DNA of 62,270 nucleotides from Anammoximicrobium sp032229885 (lineage in GTDB: Bacteria > Planctomycetota > Planctomycetia > Pirellulales > Pirellulaceae), in NCBI GenBank assembly GCA_032229885.1, contig JAVYAJ010000252.1:1-62270 (forward strand). Direction: 5' to 3'. Within the stretch, counting starts at the first letter, position 1, and every line of letters starts with the position of its first letter. The notes beneath the pieces were generated by a model. It worked only from the letters and a program-made list of their open reading frames with translations. It had not been told where the DNA came from and did no database searches. Below are positions 34,453 through 44,599 of this stretch, one piece after another. Made by a program: the position numbers and the translations under genes.

Positions 34453-35205
34453 TCACAGAGACAGGCCTCCGTCGATCAGCAGTGTCGCGCCGGTGATGTA
34501 GCGGGCCTCGGGCGAAGCGACGAAGGCGACCAGGTGGGCCACGTCCTCCGGCTGGCCGATGAAGCCGGCCGGGATGCGGTCGATCACCCGCGCTTCGTAA
34601 GCCGGGTCGGACAGCACCTGGCGATTGATGTCGGTGCGAATCGCCCCGGGCGCGATGTTGTTGACGGTGATGCCGTAGCGGCTGTATTCCAAGGCCAGTT
34701 CGCGAACCAGGAGCTGGAGCGCCCCTTTGCTGATCCCATACACGCTGCAGAAGTTGGTGGCCTTGATCTCGTGAACCGACGAGATGTTGATCACGCGTCC
34801 CCACCCCTGGGGCTTCATGCCCTCCAAGGCGCGCTGGGCACAGAAGAAAGCGCCCTTGACGTTGGTGTCCATGATGGCGTCGTAATCCGCTTCGCGACAG
34901 TCGCGCGTCGGCCAGCGTTGTTCGATCCCGGCGTTGTTCACCAGGATATCGACCGGGCCCCATTCGGCCTCGACCTGGTCGAACAGGCGATCGATCTGGG
35001 CCTTGACGGCCACGTCCGCGCGCGCCAGCAGCGCGCGGGATCCGCAGCGTTCGATCTGTGCGACCACCTCGCAGGCCGGCCCCTCGCTGCGCAGATAATT
35101 GACGACGACGTCCGCGCCTGCGCGGGCCAGCTCGACAGCGATCGCGGCGCCGATTCCGCGGCTGGCCCCGGTCACCAGCGCCGATTTGCCTCGTAGCGCG
35201 CTCAT
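34453..35205 (-). CDS. Short-chain dehydrogenase/reductase
   Basis: The product is 250 aa from the ATG at 35205, preceded by GGAGGG, and overlaps the MFS stop by 4 nt (ATGA). The cofactor motif is TGASRGIG (residues ~13-20), the structural motif is NNAGI, catalytic Ser lies in INISSVHEI, and Tyr/Lys are in VYGISKGAL (YxxxK). It resembles FabG/glucose-dehydrogenase-type SDRs. Position between a sugar-acid transporter and a glucarate-dehydratase-like enzyme suggests oxidation or reduction of a sugar or sugar acid, not fatty acid synthesis. Confidence 0.9.
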   Translation of the reverse strand: MSALRGKSALVTGASRGIGAAIAVELARAGADVVVNYLRSEGPACEVVAQIERCGSRALLARADVAVKAQIDRLFDQVEAEWGPVDILVNNAGIEQRWPTRDCREADYDAIMDTNVKGAFFCAQRALEGMKPQGWGRVINISSVHEIKATNFCSVYGISKGALQLLVRELALEYSRYGITVNNIAPGAIRTDINRQVLSDPAYEARVIDRIPAGFIGQPEDVAHLVAFVASPEARYITGATLLIDGGLSL

Positions 35206-36632
35206 CCGACAACACCCTCCGTTTCCGGTCCCGACTCGTCGTAATAATCGCGGCCAAAGAAGAATACCCAGGCCACCACCATGCACGCAGCGGCGAACAG
35301 ATAGGCCGCGGACAGCGAGGCGATCCCGAACGTCAGCCCGCGCGTCTGCTTGATCCAGCCGAGCAGCCAGGGGCCTTCGGCGCCGACGATGAAGCCAAAG
35401 GCGAGCATCAAGCCGACCGACGAGGACCGCAGCCGCGGCGGGATGATGTCGAACTGTGCCGCGAACAGATTGGAATCATAGATGCCCCGAAACACGCCAA
35501 ACCCGGCCAGTCCCAGATAGCACAGCCAGAGCTGGTCGGCCAGCCCCATCAGCAGGATGAACGGAGCGCCCAGCAGCAGCCCCAGAAATTCGGTCTCCAG
35601 CCGAGCGGTCCGGCGTCGCTGGGCAAAACGATCGGACATGCGGCCGCCGATCAGCACGCCCAGCATGGCCGCCACGTGATGAAAGGCCATCGACGTGAAC
35701 CCGGCCTGCGTCAGGGACAGGCCGAACTTCTCGTACAGAAACGTGGGCATCCAGGTCAGATAGCCGATCATCGCGAACTGGTGACCTCCGAAAGCCAGAC
35801 ACAGCACCCAGAACGTCGGCTTGCGGAAGACCTCGCGAGCCACAACCGACAGCGCGATCCGCTCGTCCACTTCGCGCGGCGCGGCGGGTTCGGCGGCAGG
35901 TCCGATGGCCGGTTCGACGGCATGTACGGCGGCGCTTTCGGCGGAAGGCTCGGCGCCAAGCTCGGCGGCGGGTTCCGTTGCGGATTCGGCGTCAGGTTCG
36001 GCGTCAGGTTCGGTGGCAGACTCGGCGATCTGGCTGGGCGGTGGAGTGTGCCTGAGCCGCACCGCCACGACCAGAGCCCAGAAGACGCCCAGCCCGCCAA
36101 AGACGTAGAACGCCTGGCGCCAACCCCAGGTCTCGGCGATATAGCCAGCGATCAGCCCGCTGGCGATGATCCCCGTATAGTTGGCTGTCTGGTGGATGCC
36201 CATCGCCAACGCCCGGGTCTTGTGGTGGATCTGGCCGATCAGCGAGTTCGCCGCCGGATAGTAAAACGCCTCGCCGCCGCCGGTGCTGACCCCGCGAAAG
36301 ACGATCAACTGGGACAGCGATCGGCTCAACCCCGTGAACACCGTGGTCGTGCTCCAGAACAGCAGGCTGCCGGTGATCACCCACTTGCGCGGCAGGACGT
36401 CGCCGACATATCCGGCCACGGGCACCAACACGCCGTAGATCCAGGTGAAGATCAGCACGACCAGCCCGAGTTGCTCGTCGGTCAACTGCAAGTCGATCTT
36501 CAGTAGCGGAAGGACGACGTTGTAGATCGCCCGGTCGGCTTGATGCAGAAAGAACGCGACCCACAGCAGGAAGATCAGCTCCCAGCGGTAAGGCAAGCCG
36601 CGTTCGGTCGCGAGCGCGTCGGTGCTGTTCAT
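35202..36632 (-). CDS. MFS transporter, probable sugar-acid importer
   Basis: The product is 476 aa with 12 predicted membrane helices. After the first helix comes FLHQADRAIYNVVLP, and the loop after helix 2 has GDVLPRKW, in keeping with the anion:cation symporter/hexuronate type of MFS permeases. The central cytoplasmic loop (residues ~200-250) is expanded by an imperfect acidic repeat of the form ATEPDAEPDAESA. This loop is not conserved in the family and may be slippage-derived. It lies 12 nt after the RraA-like gene and overlaps the SDR gene, indicating one operon. Confidence 0.88.
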   Translation of the reverse strand: MNSTDALATERGLPYRWELIFLLWVAFFLHQADRAIYNVVLPLLKIDLQLTDEQLGLVVLIFTWIYGVLVPVAGYVGDVLPRKWVITGSLLFWSTTTVFTGLSRSLSQLIVFRGVSTGGGEAFYYPAANSLIGQIHHKTRALAMGIHQTANYTGIIASGLIAGYIAETWGWRQAFYVFGGLGVFWALVVAVRLRHTPPPSQIAESATEPDAEPDAESATEPAAELGAEPSAESAAVHAVEPAIGPAAEPAAPREVDERIALSVVAREVFRKPTFWVLCLAFGGHQFAMIGYLTWMPTFLYEKFGLSLTQAGFTSMAFHHVAAMLGVLIGGRMSDRFAQRRRTARLETEFLGLLLGAPFILLMGLADQLWLCYLGLAGFGVFRGIYDSNLFAAQFDIIPPRLRSSSVGLMLAFGFIVGAEGPWLLGWIKQTRGLTFGIASLSAAYLFAAACMVVAWVFFFGRDYYDESGPETEGVVG

Positions 36633-36644
36633 GGTCTCGATCGC

Positions 36645-37349
36645 TTAAAACCGGCCATACTTTTCGTAGACCTCGAACGGATCCATTCCCGCGGCCATGT
36701 CCGCGCGGCTCTGGCTCTCGGTCGTCCGCCATTGTTCGGCCAGTTCCAGGACGGCGATGGTTTGATCGCGCGGGATGATAACGACCCCGTCGTTGTCGGC
36801 GAACACATAATCGCCCGGATACACCGCCAGTTGGCCGTCGATGCCGGACACGTAGATCGGCACCTGATAGTCGACGGCCATGAATCGGCCGAAGGCTTCG
36901 ACCGGGCTGCGAAAGCGGCAGAACGTGGGAAAGTCCATCTCGATCAGCCAATTGCTGTCGCGGGTGCTGCCGTCGATCACCGCCCCGACGCAGCCGGCCG
37001 CGCGAGCCGCCGTCGCGCTGATCTCGCCGAACTGGCCGCAACTGCGGTCGTTCTGGGTATCGCGAATCTGGATCACGCCTGGGGTCATGCTCTTGAGCAT
37101 GCCCAGCCGCAGGTTGTGCGTCTGCGCGTCGCGGCTGGGCGTGGCGACGCCGTGCACCGTAAATGCGGGCCCCGCCAGCTTCATCGTGTGGACCAGCGGA
37201 TAGATCCCGCTCTGCATGGCGCGACCGTGCAGCCCGAGATGCTCGCAGGCATCGTAGACCAATCCACTGTACAGCGTCAAAAACCGCCGCTGGACTTCCA
37301 ACACGTCGTAGTCCAAAACGAGCGGATCCAGTTTGTAGCTTTTCGACAC
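36645..37349 (-). CDS. RraA-like aldolase/decarboxylase family protein
   Basis: The product is 234 aa, taken from the GTG at 37349 because GGGAGGA lies 8 nt upstream; the frame is open to 37466. Family motifs are GAVIDGSTRDSNW and GDYVFADNDGVVIIP, the Arg-Asp and Asp-rich metal site shared by RraA and 4-hydroxy-4-methyl-2-oxoglutarate aldolases. Given the neighbours, it probably cleaves or decarboxylates a keto-acid produced from a sugar acid; an RNase E inhibitor role is unlikely. It is first in the cluster of RraA-like, MFS, SDR and enolase-superfamily genes. Confidence 0.85.
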   Translation of the reverse strand: MSKSYKLDPLVLDYDVLEVQRRFLTLYSGLVYDACEHLGLHGRAMQSGIYPLVHTMKLAGPAFTVHGVATPSRDAQTHNLRLGMLKSMTPGVIQIRDTQNDRSCGQFGEISATAARAAGCVGAVIDGSTRDSNWLIEMDFPTFCRFRSPVEAFGRFMAVDYQVPIYVSGIDGQLAVYPGDYVFADNDGVVIIPRDQTIAVLELAEQWRTTESQSRADMAAGMDPFEVYEKYGRF

Positions 37350-37681
37350 TCGACAATCCTCCCGCGCCCAGCCCGCCGAACAGCCGTGGCGCCGAAAACG
37401 GCCCAAAAGGATACCATATCGCAACGCTGCGCGTTTGGCGAGCTGCTGGCCGCCGTAAAACAACATGCCGCCGCAAAACAGCGCCCGGCCGTCGCGGGAA
37501 CGTCAGAGGACCGATTCCGGCCAGCGTGCGCCGACTGGCGCAGGATCCGCGTCGGGGGTCGCCATGCCGCGACCGGTCGCAATCGACGGCGATTATCGCC
37601 GAAACGTTCCACGGCGACGATCCGCGCGCGGGGGCTGTGGCCACGTCGCTGCTGACGACCGAATGTGCAACAGCTCGCCCG
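37350..37681. other. Intergenic region upstream of the sugar-acid cluster
   Basis: About 330 nt without a supported gene, containing whatever promoter serves the RraA-like gene. No clear hexamers, operator palindrome or terminator was recognised. Confidence 0.4.
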
Positions 37682-38113
37682 TCACGGTCCTTGATAGCCC
37701 GCCGGAGGTTCGGCGCGCTTCGGCAACTTGGCAGAGGCAGGGACGTCGAAGTCCTGCGAGGCGGTCTGCGCAGGTAGGTCGACCGATGTCTGATAGTCAG
37801 AGAACAGCGATCCCGCCGTGTCCGAATCCGCTACACTCCCGATGATCTTCACGATGTGCGGCCCGCCAATCGTCCCTTTGCCATCGATGGCCGTGTCATA
37901 CTTTCCGTCCTTGATCACGGCGAAACCGGCTGGACCGTGGTTTCCTTTGGAGAGGTCCGGTTCGAACAGGATCGATCCTTGCTGGATGGGTGATCCGCCA
38001 ACCGTCGCGCTGCCCGAAACATCGAAGCGCTGATCGGCCGGGCCGCCGCAACCGCCCAGCGCAAGCGCGGCACAACCCAAGATCATCACCCGCACGAACC
38101 GATGCCAAGACAT
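37682..38113 (-). CDS. Small lipoprotein, DUF1559-associated
   Basis: The product is 143 aa from the ATG at 38113 (GGAAGG at nine bases); a GTG three codons upstream is the alternative. The signal peptide ends in the lipobox LGGC (about residues 19-22), so it should be lipid-anchored. The mature part begins VSGSATVGGSPIQQGSILF, a transthyretin-like beta fold often seen in small planctomycete lipoproteins. These are typically encoded right after DUF1559 pilin-like genes, as here (150 nt downstream of one). Function unknown; a surface-structure role is inferred from the partner. Confidence 0.85.
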   Translation of the reverse strand: MSWHRFVRVMILGCAALALGGCGGPADQRFDVSGSATVGGSPIQQGSILFEPDLSKGNHGPAGFAVIKDGKYDTAIDGKGTIGGPHIVKIIGSVADSDTAGSLFSDYQTSVDLPAQTASQDFDVPASAKLPKRAEPPAGYQGP

Positions 38114-38263
38114 CCGGCGCACCCTTCCATTGCCAAACGAGAAATGTGGTCGTCATCGCCCGTCGGGACTGCCGTCGGCGAACGGGTCCAACAGCTAGCC
38201 TTGTTATGTTTCGCGATGGGCGGCTTCTGCGCACCTGGTCGCGACGGACACCCAACGACCACC

Positions 38264-39190
38264 CTACGAGCCGGACAGCGATTCCTTGCCGCTCCGACTA
38301 CCGGTGGCCAAATACACCGCATGGTCGATTGCCGCCGAAACAAACCTCGCGGAGCCATCCGCCATGGCAAACTGGCAGCCGCCCGGATGCTGGCTGCCCA
38401 TCGAAACCTCGTTATGCCGCGGCGGGGCAGTTCCCCCTGGCAGTCTTGAATTGATCGGAAACAACAGGTTGCGCGAACCGAGCAGCGTCGTGCCGTCGGA
38501 ATCCGTATAGTATCCCCAAGTCCAAGGACGCGGAACCGGCATTCCCGCCCAGGCGCATTCGCCGAGGAGGTACGTGTTCGACGTGCCATCCGTTATCGAC
38601 GCCAACTTGATTCCTTTCGGGTAACCCGACGTGCCCTCCGTAGCGCAGGGGCCGAACCAGGTTCCGGGGTACTGAGACTTGTAGTCCACGTTTTCGGACA
38701 CATTGCGGCCGATCGGCCCCAGGATCCCATAATAATGACGGGTGAACGGGTACTCGGCTCCCACCGGATAGGATGCTGAACGAATATCGGTCTCGTCGGG
38801 AGTGCTCGGGCACAGATAGGAACCGATACGTTCCAGCCCAATCTGGTCTCGGCCGCGCTGGTTGAAACGAACCGTGCCCGTGCCCTGAGTGAAATCGACT
38901 CTGTCGAACAGCGTGCCTTGCTCTAAGAAGGGAAGGACCATTACGTGCCAAGAGACTTGGTTCGAGTCGATGGCTGCCGGAGGCAGTGTCGTGTGGGTAC
39001 CCTCGTAGTTCAGCAGCGCGAGACCGATCTGCTTGAGGTTGTTCGAACACTGCGAACGCCGCGCCGCCTCGCGGGCAGCCTGGATCGCAGGCAACAGCAA
39101 CGCGACCAGAATCCCGATGATCGCAATCACCACCAGTAGTTCGACCAAGGTAAACCCTGTCGGATCGCCGCGTTTCATCCGATTTGCCAT
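38264..39190 (-). CDS. DUF1559 pilin-like protein
   Basis: The product is 308 aa from the ATG at 39190 (GGAG seven bases upstream). It has a type IV pilin/pseudopilin prepilin signal: GFTLVELLVVIAIIGILVALLLP, with cleavage expected after the Gly and Phe at mature position 1. EAARRSQCSNNLKQIGLALLNYEG follows, the standard DUF1559 opening. The C-terminal part contains the H-x-G segment HPGGCQFAMADGSARFVS typical of this family. DUF1559 proteins are massively expanded in planctomycetes and are thought to be surface fibre or pseudopilin-like components. Confidence 0.95.
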   Translation of the reverse strand: MANRMKRGDPTGFTLVELLVVIAIIGILVALLLPAIQAAREAARRSQCSNNLKQIGLALLNYEGTHTTLPPAAIDSNQVSWHVMVLPFLEQGTLFDRVDFTQGTGTVRFNQRGRDQIGLERIGSYLCPSTPDETDIRSASYPVGAEYPFTRHYYGILGPIGRNVSENVDYKSQYPGTWFGPCATEGTSGYPKGIKLASITDGTSNTYLLGECAWAGMPVPRPWTWGYYTDSDGTTLLGSRNLLFPINSRLPGGTAPPRHNEVSMGSQHPGGCQFAMADGSARFVSAAIDHAVYLATGSRSGKESLSGS

Positions 39191-39422
39191 CACGCGCTCC
39201 CGCAAAAAAATGACGATGGACGGGGATCGAGAAACCAGACGAGGAATCGCTCTCGTTTGTTTAGACTGCTTCGGGACCCACCTCTCTTGTATCCCACGTA
39301 GCTGGGCACGTCAAGATACTAGGGCAGGCTTCGAGCCGCTTCTGCTGTTCAAGAACGGCGTATCGAGACCGCAACCAACTGGCCGCCGCTACGCACAGCA
39401 AAGTAGTAAATGGCCGCAAGTC

Positions 39423-42400
39423 TCAGGAGACAATGCCCCGCCCGGTGAACGAAGGACTCGCCACCGTGGGTCGGCGCCGCGCGTCGGCGTTGGCGGTCGA
39501 CGCCGGGCGTATACGGCTTGGGTCGTGATGTCCGTTCCACCGCGCACGCGGGCGGTCTGGACCTGAGCGCTGGCCTGCGCTCGAGCCCGGACAAACGCCA
39601 TCCGGACGATTCGACCGGACGAAATCAAACGGCGGCGGTTCGCGGCGGCGCGTGTGGATCAAGACCAGTCCGAACGCGATCCAAGTCGCGAGGCTGAGCG
39701 CGGCGCCCGCGTAGAACACGGTCGGGCGGTAGACAAAGACGACTCGATGCTCGCCCGCCGGAAGAGTCACTCCGCGCATGATGCGGTTGGTCCGATAGAT
39801 GATGGCCGGACGCGATCGGCCATCGGCGGACGAATAGTGGGCGCGCCAGCCGGGATAAAACAGGTCGCTGAGGACCAACAGCCCGGCGCGGGACAAGCGT
39901 GCTTCGATCTCAACGCGACCCGGCTCGGACACAACGATGCGGCATGTATCTATCGCGCGCAAGCCTGCGCCCGCCTGTGTCTGGGCCGAGCGATCAGAGA
40001 CGTCGCGGGCCCGATCCTGGCCCAACGGTGGTTTGGCGTCCGCTTCGATCACGGCCGTGGACCGCAGATCGGCTGGTGCGCCATCGGGAAAGAAGACCCG
40101 ACGCGTTCGGCGGATAATCTGTCGCGGGCTGACGCGACGCAGCGGGGGCACGGTCACCACCTGATGCACGATCCAGGCGCGCGGGTATGCGTCGCGGCTG
40201 CGCCAGAGCGAGGCGTTGGGGACAGCGGCGGCGCCCTCGGGCAACCGCAGTGGTTCGGCGGCCGGATACTGGGCATCGCCCGGCAGGATCGCGTACCGGA
40301 CGCCCAGCATGTTCAGCACGGCCGTGGCGGGCTCGGGCACGCCATCGGGACGCCGCCACCCGTTGCGCCGCGCAGCCCCCAAGACGGCCAGGTAATCGTA
40401 CGACGAAGAACTGCCGAACGATTCAGCAACCGCCAAACCGTTTTCCAAGTGGTACTTGGGATATATCGTCTGACGATCCCAGCGAAAGCTCTCGCGATGC
40501 CGTTGCGCGGACGAGCTGGTTGCCCAATCCGACGGATGCCAGTTTCGCCGCGATCCGCGAAACACACGAAACGGCTGCGCATCGCCGTCGAGCGTTTCGC
40601 GCCGCGCAATGCTCGCGGCGATTGGCGACGCCTGAGTCCAGTCGCTGCGCGGGGCGGTCAGCACAAGCCAGCCATTGCACATGGCCAGATCCGCCGCCGT
40701 CGTCAGCAGCAAGAGCGGCGCCAGCCAGCGCGACGTGCGCGCGTCGCGCTCGCCGGTCAGTCCCCAGAACAACAGGGCGAGCAGCGCGGTGTGCAGCAGC
40801 GACGCACGCAGGCCCACCAGCGAACCGGCCGCATCGAATGTCCCGTAAATGGGATCAGGCCTCACGTGCGCGGTCCACTCGCTCCACACGGTCCCGAGCG
40901 TCCAACTCGCCAGCCACGCGGCTAGACTAATCAATCCCAGCAGCAGCGCGACGCGACGCAGTCGGACGGGCGGGCGTTCGCCGATCTGATCGAGCGCCGC
41001 GGCCGCCAGTTGACTGAGTCCCAACGCCGCAATCACCGTCAGCTTGGCCGGGTATCGAAAGTAGACATAGCCGGGCAGCAGCACAACCATCAGCCAATAC
41101 AGCCCCCCGACAGGCCTGCCCGGAATCGCGCCGTCGGCTGCAATTCCGAATGCATCGTAACGCACCTCGTGCCACAGCCAACCGAGGCCGAAGCCGCCGA
41201 ACGCGGCCAACGTGGCCAACAAGCTAACCCACGACATCCACTGCACGGCCGCCGATCCGCGCCGCACGCGCCAGACACTCAGCGCCAACAGCAGGGGAAT
41301 CAACCCCAAATACAACGACGGAGTCCAGACGCGGCCCTCGGCCGGGATGCCGCTGGCCCAACGGCGATGCACGGGAAACATCTGCCCGAAACAGTTCGGC
41401 CAGGCCAGCTCGGCCAGCCGCCAGGGGCCGACGCTGAAATCGTAGATGTGTTCGTGATGCGTCCCCGGCTCGGGCGTTCCGCACAAGCCGTCGAGGATCA
41501 GCCCTCGATCGCTCGCCGCTCGATCCCGGGACAAATAACCGGGGATTTCGTACAGTGAACGTGGGCTGTGATACGCGGCTCGCGTCGATTGTCGGGACCA
41601 CTGGAGGCTCGGCAACACCTGAACCGCCGACAGGCCAAACGCGCCGAGCGCGGCCACGCTCAGCAGGACCACTCGATGGCGAAGCACCGAACCGAGCGGC
41701 GGCCTGTTGGACGACGGGGCGACGGACACGGGCAGTCGGCCTCGCACGCGCAGCCCGCCCGACGATCTGCCGGACGGCGATCCGCCGCACGTCGCGGCGC
41801 GCTCGTCGCGGCGCAGGATCCAGGCGTAGCCAGCCGCCAGCAAGCCGGTCTGATAGGCCATCTGCGGGTCGCCGCCGAGCACCATCATCGCCAGCGACGC
41901 GCCCAGCAGCAGTGCGCCGCGCAGGCTGCGCGCGGTCAACATCTGATCGGCCGCCGCCAGCCCCAGCGGCAGCCATGCCGCGCCGACCAGGTACACGACG
42001 TTGCAGTATTGGAACAGCACGCTGCCCCCGAACGCATAGGCCACCGCGGCCAAGCCGGACGCCCAGACCGACGCGCGCCACCGGCGGGCCAGCGCCCACG
42101 CCGCGGCGGCGGCCCCGAGCATGTGCAGGGTCGTGTACAGCTTGTAGTTCCACGCATAGCCGAACGGCAGGACAAAGATCAGCTTGCCGGGATAGAACAC
42201 GCTCGAGGTCCCATCGGCCAGAACGGGCAAGCCGCAGTTTTCCTGCGGATTCCACAACGGGATTCGGCCCGCTGCCCACTGGCGGTTCGTCCATTCGAAC
42301 AGCGAATAATAGAAATGTGCCGCGTCGCGAAAGGCGAACCCCCGATCCGTGCGCAGAGCCGATCCAAAGCACCAGAGGAAAGGACCGAGAATTGCCGCGG

Positions 42401-42482
42401 CGAACACGACGCCGACGCAGATCTTGGCGATCGGACGCCGCGTCGCGGAAGGATGTATTTCGACCGGGCGGGCTCGAGGCAT
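39423..42482 (-). CDS. YfhO-like polytopic membrane protein
   Basis: The product is 1019 aa with roughly 12 or more hydrophobic helices in its first 600 residues and at least one near the C-terminus (YAGAALSLATWIAFGLVLI). The opening FGSALRTDRGFAFRDAAHFYYSLFEWTNRQW, the PLWNPQENCGLPVLAD motif and YLVGAAWLPLGLAA fit the YfhO/GT-C-like family. The C-terminal ~350 residues form an extracytoplasmic domain with YPRAWIVHQV and PAGEHRVVFVYRPTVFYAG. YfhO-type proteins are implicated in glycosylation of cell-envelope polymers. It follows moeA on the same strand by 51 nt; a functional link is not evident. Confidence 0.82.
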   Translation of the reverse strand: MPRARPVEIHPSATRRPIAKICVGVVFAAAILGPFLWCFGSALRTDRGFAFRDAAHFYYSLFEWTNRQWAAGRIPLWNPQENCGLPVLADGTSSVFYPGKLIFVLPFGYAWNYKLYTTLHMLGAAAAAWALARRWRASVWASGLAAVAYAFGGSVLFQYCNVVYLVGAAWLPLGLAAADQMLTARSLRGALLLGASLAMMVLGGDPQMAYQTGLLAAGYAWILRRDERAATCGGSPSGRSSGGLRVRGRLPVSVAPSSNRPPLGSVLRHRVVLLSVAALGAFGLSAVQVLPSLQWSRQSTRAAYHSPRSLYEIPGYLSRDRAASDRGLILDGLCGTPEPGTHHEHIYDFSVGPWRLAELAWPNCFGQMFPVHRRWASGIPAEGRVWTPSLYLGLIPLLLALSVWRVRRGSAAVQWMSWVSLLATLAAFGGFGLGWLWHEVRYDAFGIAADGAIPGRPVGGLYWLMVVLLPGYVYFRYPAKLTVIAALGLSQLAAAALDQIGERPPVRLRRVALLLGLISLAAWLASWTLGTVWSEWTAHVRPDPIYGTFDAAGSLVGLRASLLHTALLALLFWGLTGERDARTSRWLAPLLLLTTAADLAMCNGWLVLTAPRSDWTQASPIAASIARRETLDGDAQPFRVFRGSRRNWHPSDWATSSSAQRHRESFRWDRQTIYPKYHLENGLAVAESFGSSSSYDYLAVLGAARRNGWRRPDGVPEPATAVLNMLGVRYAILPGDAQYPAAEPLRLPEGAAAVPNASLWRSRDAYPRAWIVHQVVTVPPLRRVSPRQIIRRTRRVFFPDGAPADLRSTAVIEADAKPPLGQDRARDVSDRSAQTQAGAGLRAIDTCRIVVSEPGRVEIEARLSRAGLLVLSDLFYPGWRAHYSSADGRSRPAIIYRTNRIMRGVTLPAGEHRVVFVYRPTVFYAGAALSLATWIAFGLVLIHTRRREPPPFDFVRSNRPDGVCPGSSAGQRSGPDRPRARWNGHHDPSRIRPASTANADARRRPTVASPSFTGRGIVS

Positions 42483-42533
42483 GGAAGGAAGGTCTTTCGT
42501 CGGCCCAAACAGGGGGCGAAGTGCGGACGACGG

Positions 42534-43772
42534 TCAAGGTCGATCGAGCGTCAGCACAGACACGACTTCGCCCGCCTCGTATCGGCGTCGCCCGCCGGGA
42601 AACATGGCCAAGACATCGGCCTGGGCCAAGGTTCGCAGGTCGGCCGAACCACGCCAGGCCAATGGCTCGACGGTCAACTCGCCCGCCGCCTCGATCAACC
42701 GCGCCGGGAAGTACGTCGGACGGTCGCCGCGGTGTTCGAAATCGACCGCCATCCGATGCTGGGCGATCCGCGGTCCCGGTCGAGCGCGGCCGGCCAGCGC
42801 GTTCAGGGCCGGACGGACAAACAGTTGGAAACAGACCGCGCAACTGACCGGGTTGCCCGGCAGCCCGAACACGAGGACCGGTCGCTGATCGCGCTGCGCT
42901 ACCCCAAACCACAGCGGCTTGCCGGGCTTCATCCGTACACCGTGCAGTACGCGTTGGACGCCCAGCGATTCCAGCACGGCCGGGACGAAATCGTGATCGC
43001 CCGTCGAGACGCCGCCGGAGGTCACCAGCACGTCGGCCTCCAGGCCGGCAGCCATCCGCTGCCGCAGATCCGCGGGATCATCGCGGACGATGCCCAGATC
43101 GCTCGCCTGGCCGCCGGCCTCGACGACCAATCCGCACAGCATCGGCCCGTTGGTGTTGGGGATCTGGCCGGGACCTGCCGCTTTGTCTTCGGCGACCAAC
43201 TCGCTGCCCGTCACCGCCACACAGGCCCGCGGTTGCGGGTGTACGCGAACTGTCGCCGCGCCGATCTCGATCAACAGCCCCACGTCCAACGCCGACAGAC
43301 GCCGCCCCGCGGGCAGGACACACGCCCCGTCGGACACGAGGCTCCCCCGTCGCAGCACGTGCTGGCCGCTCGTCGCGGGCCCGCCGCCAAGCTGCACGTA
43401 GGATGGCGACCCGGATTCGAGCGCCACGACGCGCTCGATGACAACCACGGCGTCCGCGCCGTCCGGCATCATCGCCCCCGTCATGATTCGCGAAGCGCAA
43501 CCCGGCTCGACGCGGTGCCGCGGAACGTCGCCCGCCGTCAGATCTTCGACGACGCGCAGCCGCACCCGATCCCGATCTACGTCCGCGGCGATCACGGCAT
43601 AGCCATCCATCATCGCTTTGTCGAACGGCGGAGAATCCACCCGGCTGGTCACGTCCGCGGCCAGCACCAGGCCTCGGGCGTCGCGGGTTGGCATGGCTTG
43701 CGTCGCCAGCGGCGACGCGCGCTCCAGGATCAAAGCTCGCGCCGCTTCGACCTCCAGCAAAGATGGCTTCAT
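42534..43772 (-). CDS. moeA: Molybdopterin molybdenumtransferase
   Basis: The product is 412 aa from the ATG at 43772, preceded by GAGGAG; the open frame further upstream runs through a tandem repeat. Domains I-IV of MoeA are visible: FDKAMMDGYAVIAAD, then GAMMPDGADAVVVIE, then NTNGPMLCGL, TSGGVSTGDHDFV with the catalytic-type Asp, and GLPGNPVSCAVCF. It inserts molybdate into adenylylated molybdopterin in cofactor biosynthesis. No other mo-gene is nearby. Its upstream region has a 19 bp tandem repeat instead of a recognisable molybdenum-cofactor riboswitch. Confidence 0.95.
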   Translation of the reverse strand: MKPSLLEVEAARALILERASPLATQAMPTRDARGLVLAADVTSRVDSPPFDKAMMDGYAVIAADVDRDRVRLRVVEDLTAGDVPRHRVEPGCASRIMTGAMMPDGADAVVVIERVVALESGSPSYVQLGGGPATSGQHVLRRGSLVSDGACVLPAGRRLSALDVGLLIEIGAATVRVHPQPRACVAVTGSELVAEDKAAGPGQIPNTNGPMLCGLVVEAGGQASDLGIVRDDPADLRQRMAAGLEADVLVTSGGVSTGDHDFVPAVLESLGVQRVLHGVRMKPGKPLWFGVAQRDQRPVLVFGLPGNPVSCAVCFQLFVRPALNALAGRARPGPRIAQHRMAVDFEHRGDRPTYFPARLIEAAGELTVEPLAWRGSADLRTLAQADVLAMFPGGRRRYEAGEVVSVLTLDRP

Positions 43773-43810
43773 CGAACGCTCCTCGGTGTCAATTGTTCGC
43801 GTCCATCGCC

Positions 43811-43876
43811 CGCCCGGCGTTTCCCCGGCCGCCCGGCGTTTCTCCGGCCGCCCCACGTTTCCCCGGCCGCCCGGCG
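43811..43876. repeat. 19 bp tandem repeat upstream of moeA
   Basis: The unit cgcccggcgtttccccggc occurs at 43811, 43830 and 43849, with a partial fourth copy at 43868-43876. Copies 2 and 3 differ by one or two bases. It is non-coding, between pabA and moeA, and could form part of the leader or a terminator-like structure. Confidence 0.9.
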
Positions 43877-43987
43877 CCGCGTCGGTCCGACGGTGTCTCA
43901 CGATTTGGCCTTTTGGCCGCCGCACGCGGCAGAGCAGGGGGATTCCCGGCGGCCGCGGCCACCCCAACGCTTCGTCCCGACGACGCC

Positions 43988-44599
<612 letters not shown>

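Noticed and set aside
33427..35196. 589-codon plus-strand open frame across the enolase/SDR genes
   Set aside because: Crosses two real minus-strand genes and an intergenic gap; arginine- and glutamine-rich shadow.
43773..43987. Molybdenum-cofactor riboswitch before moeA
   Set aside because: Only a 19 bp GC-rich tandem repeat was seen; no recognisable riboswitch core by eye.
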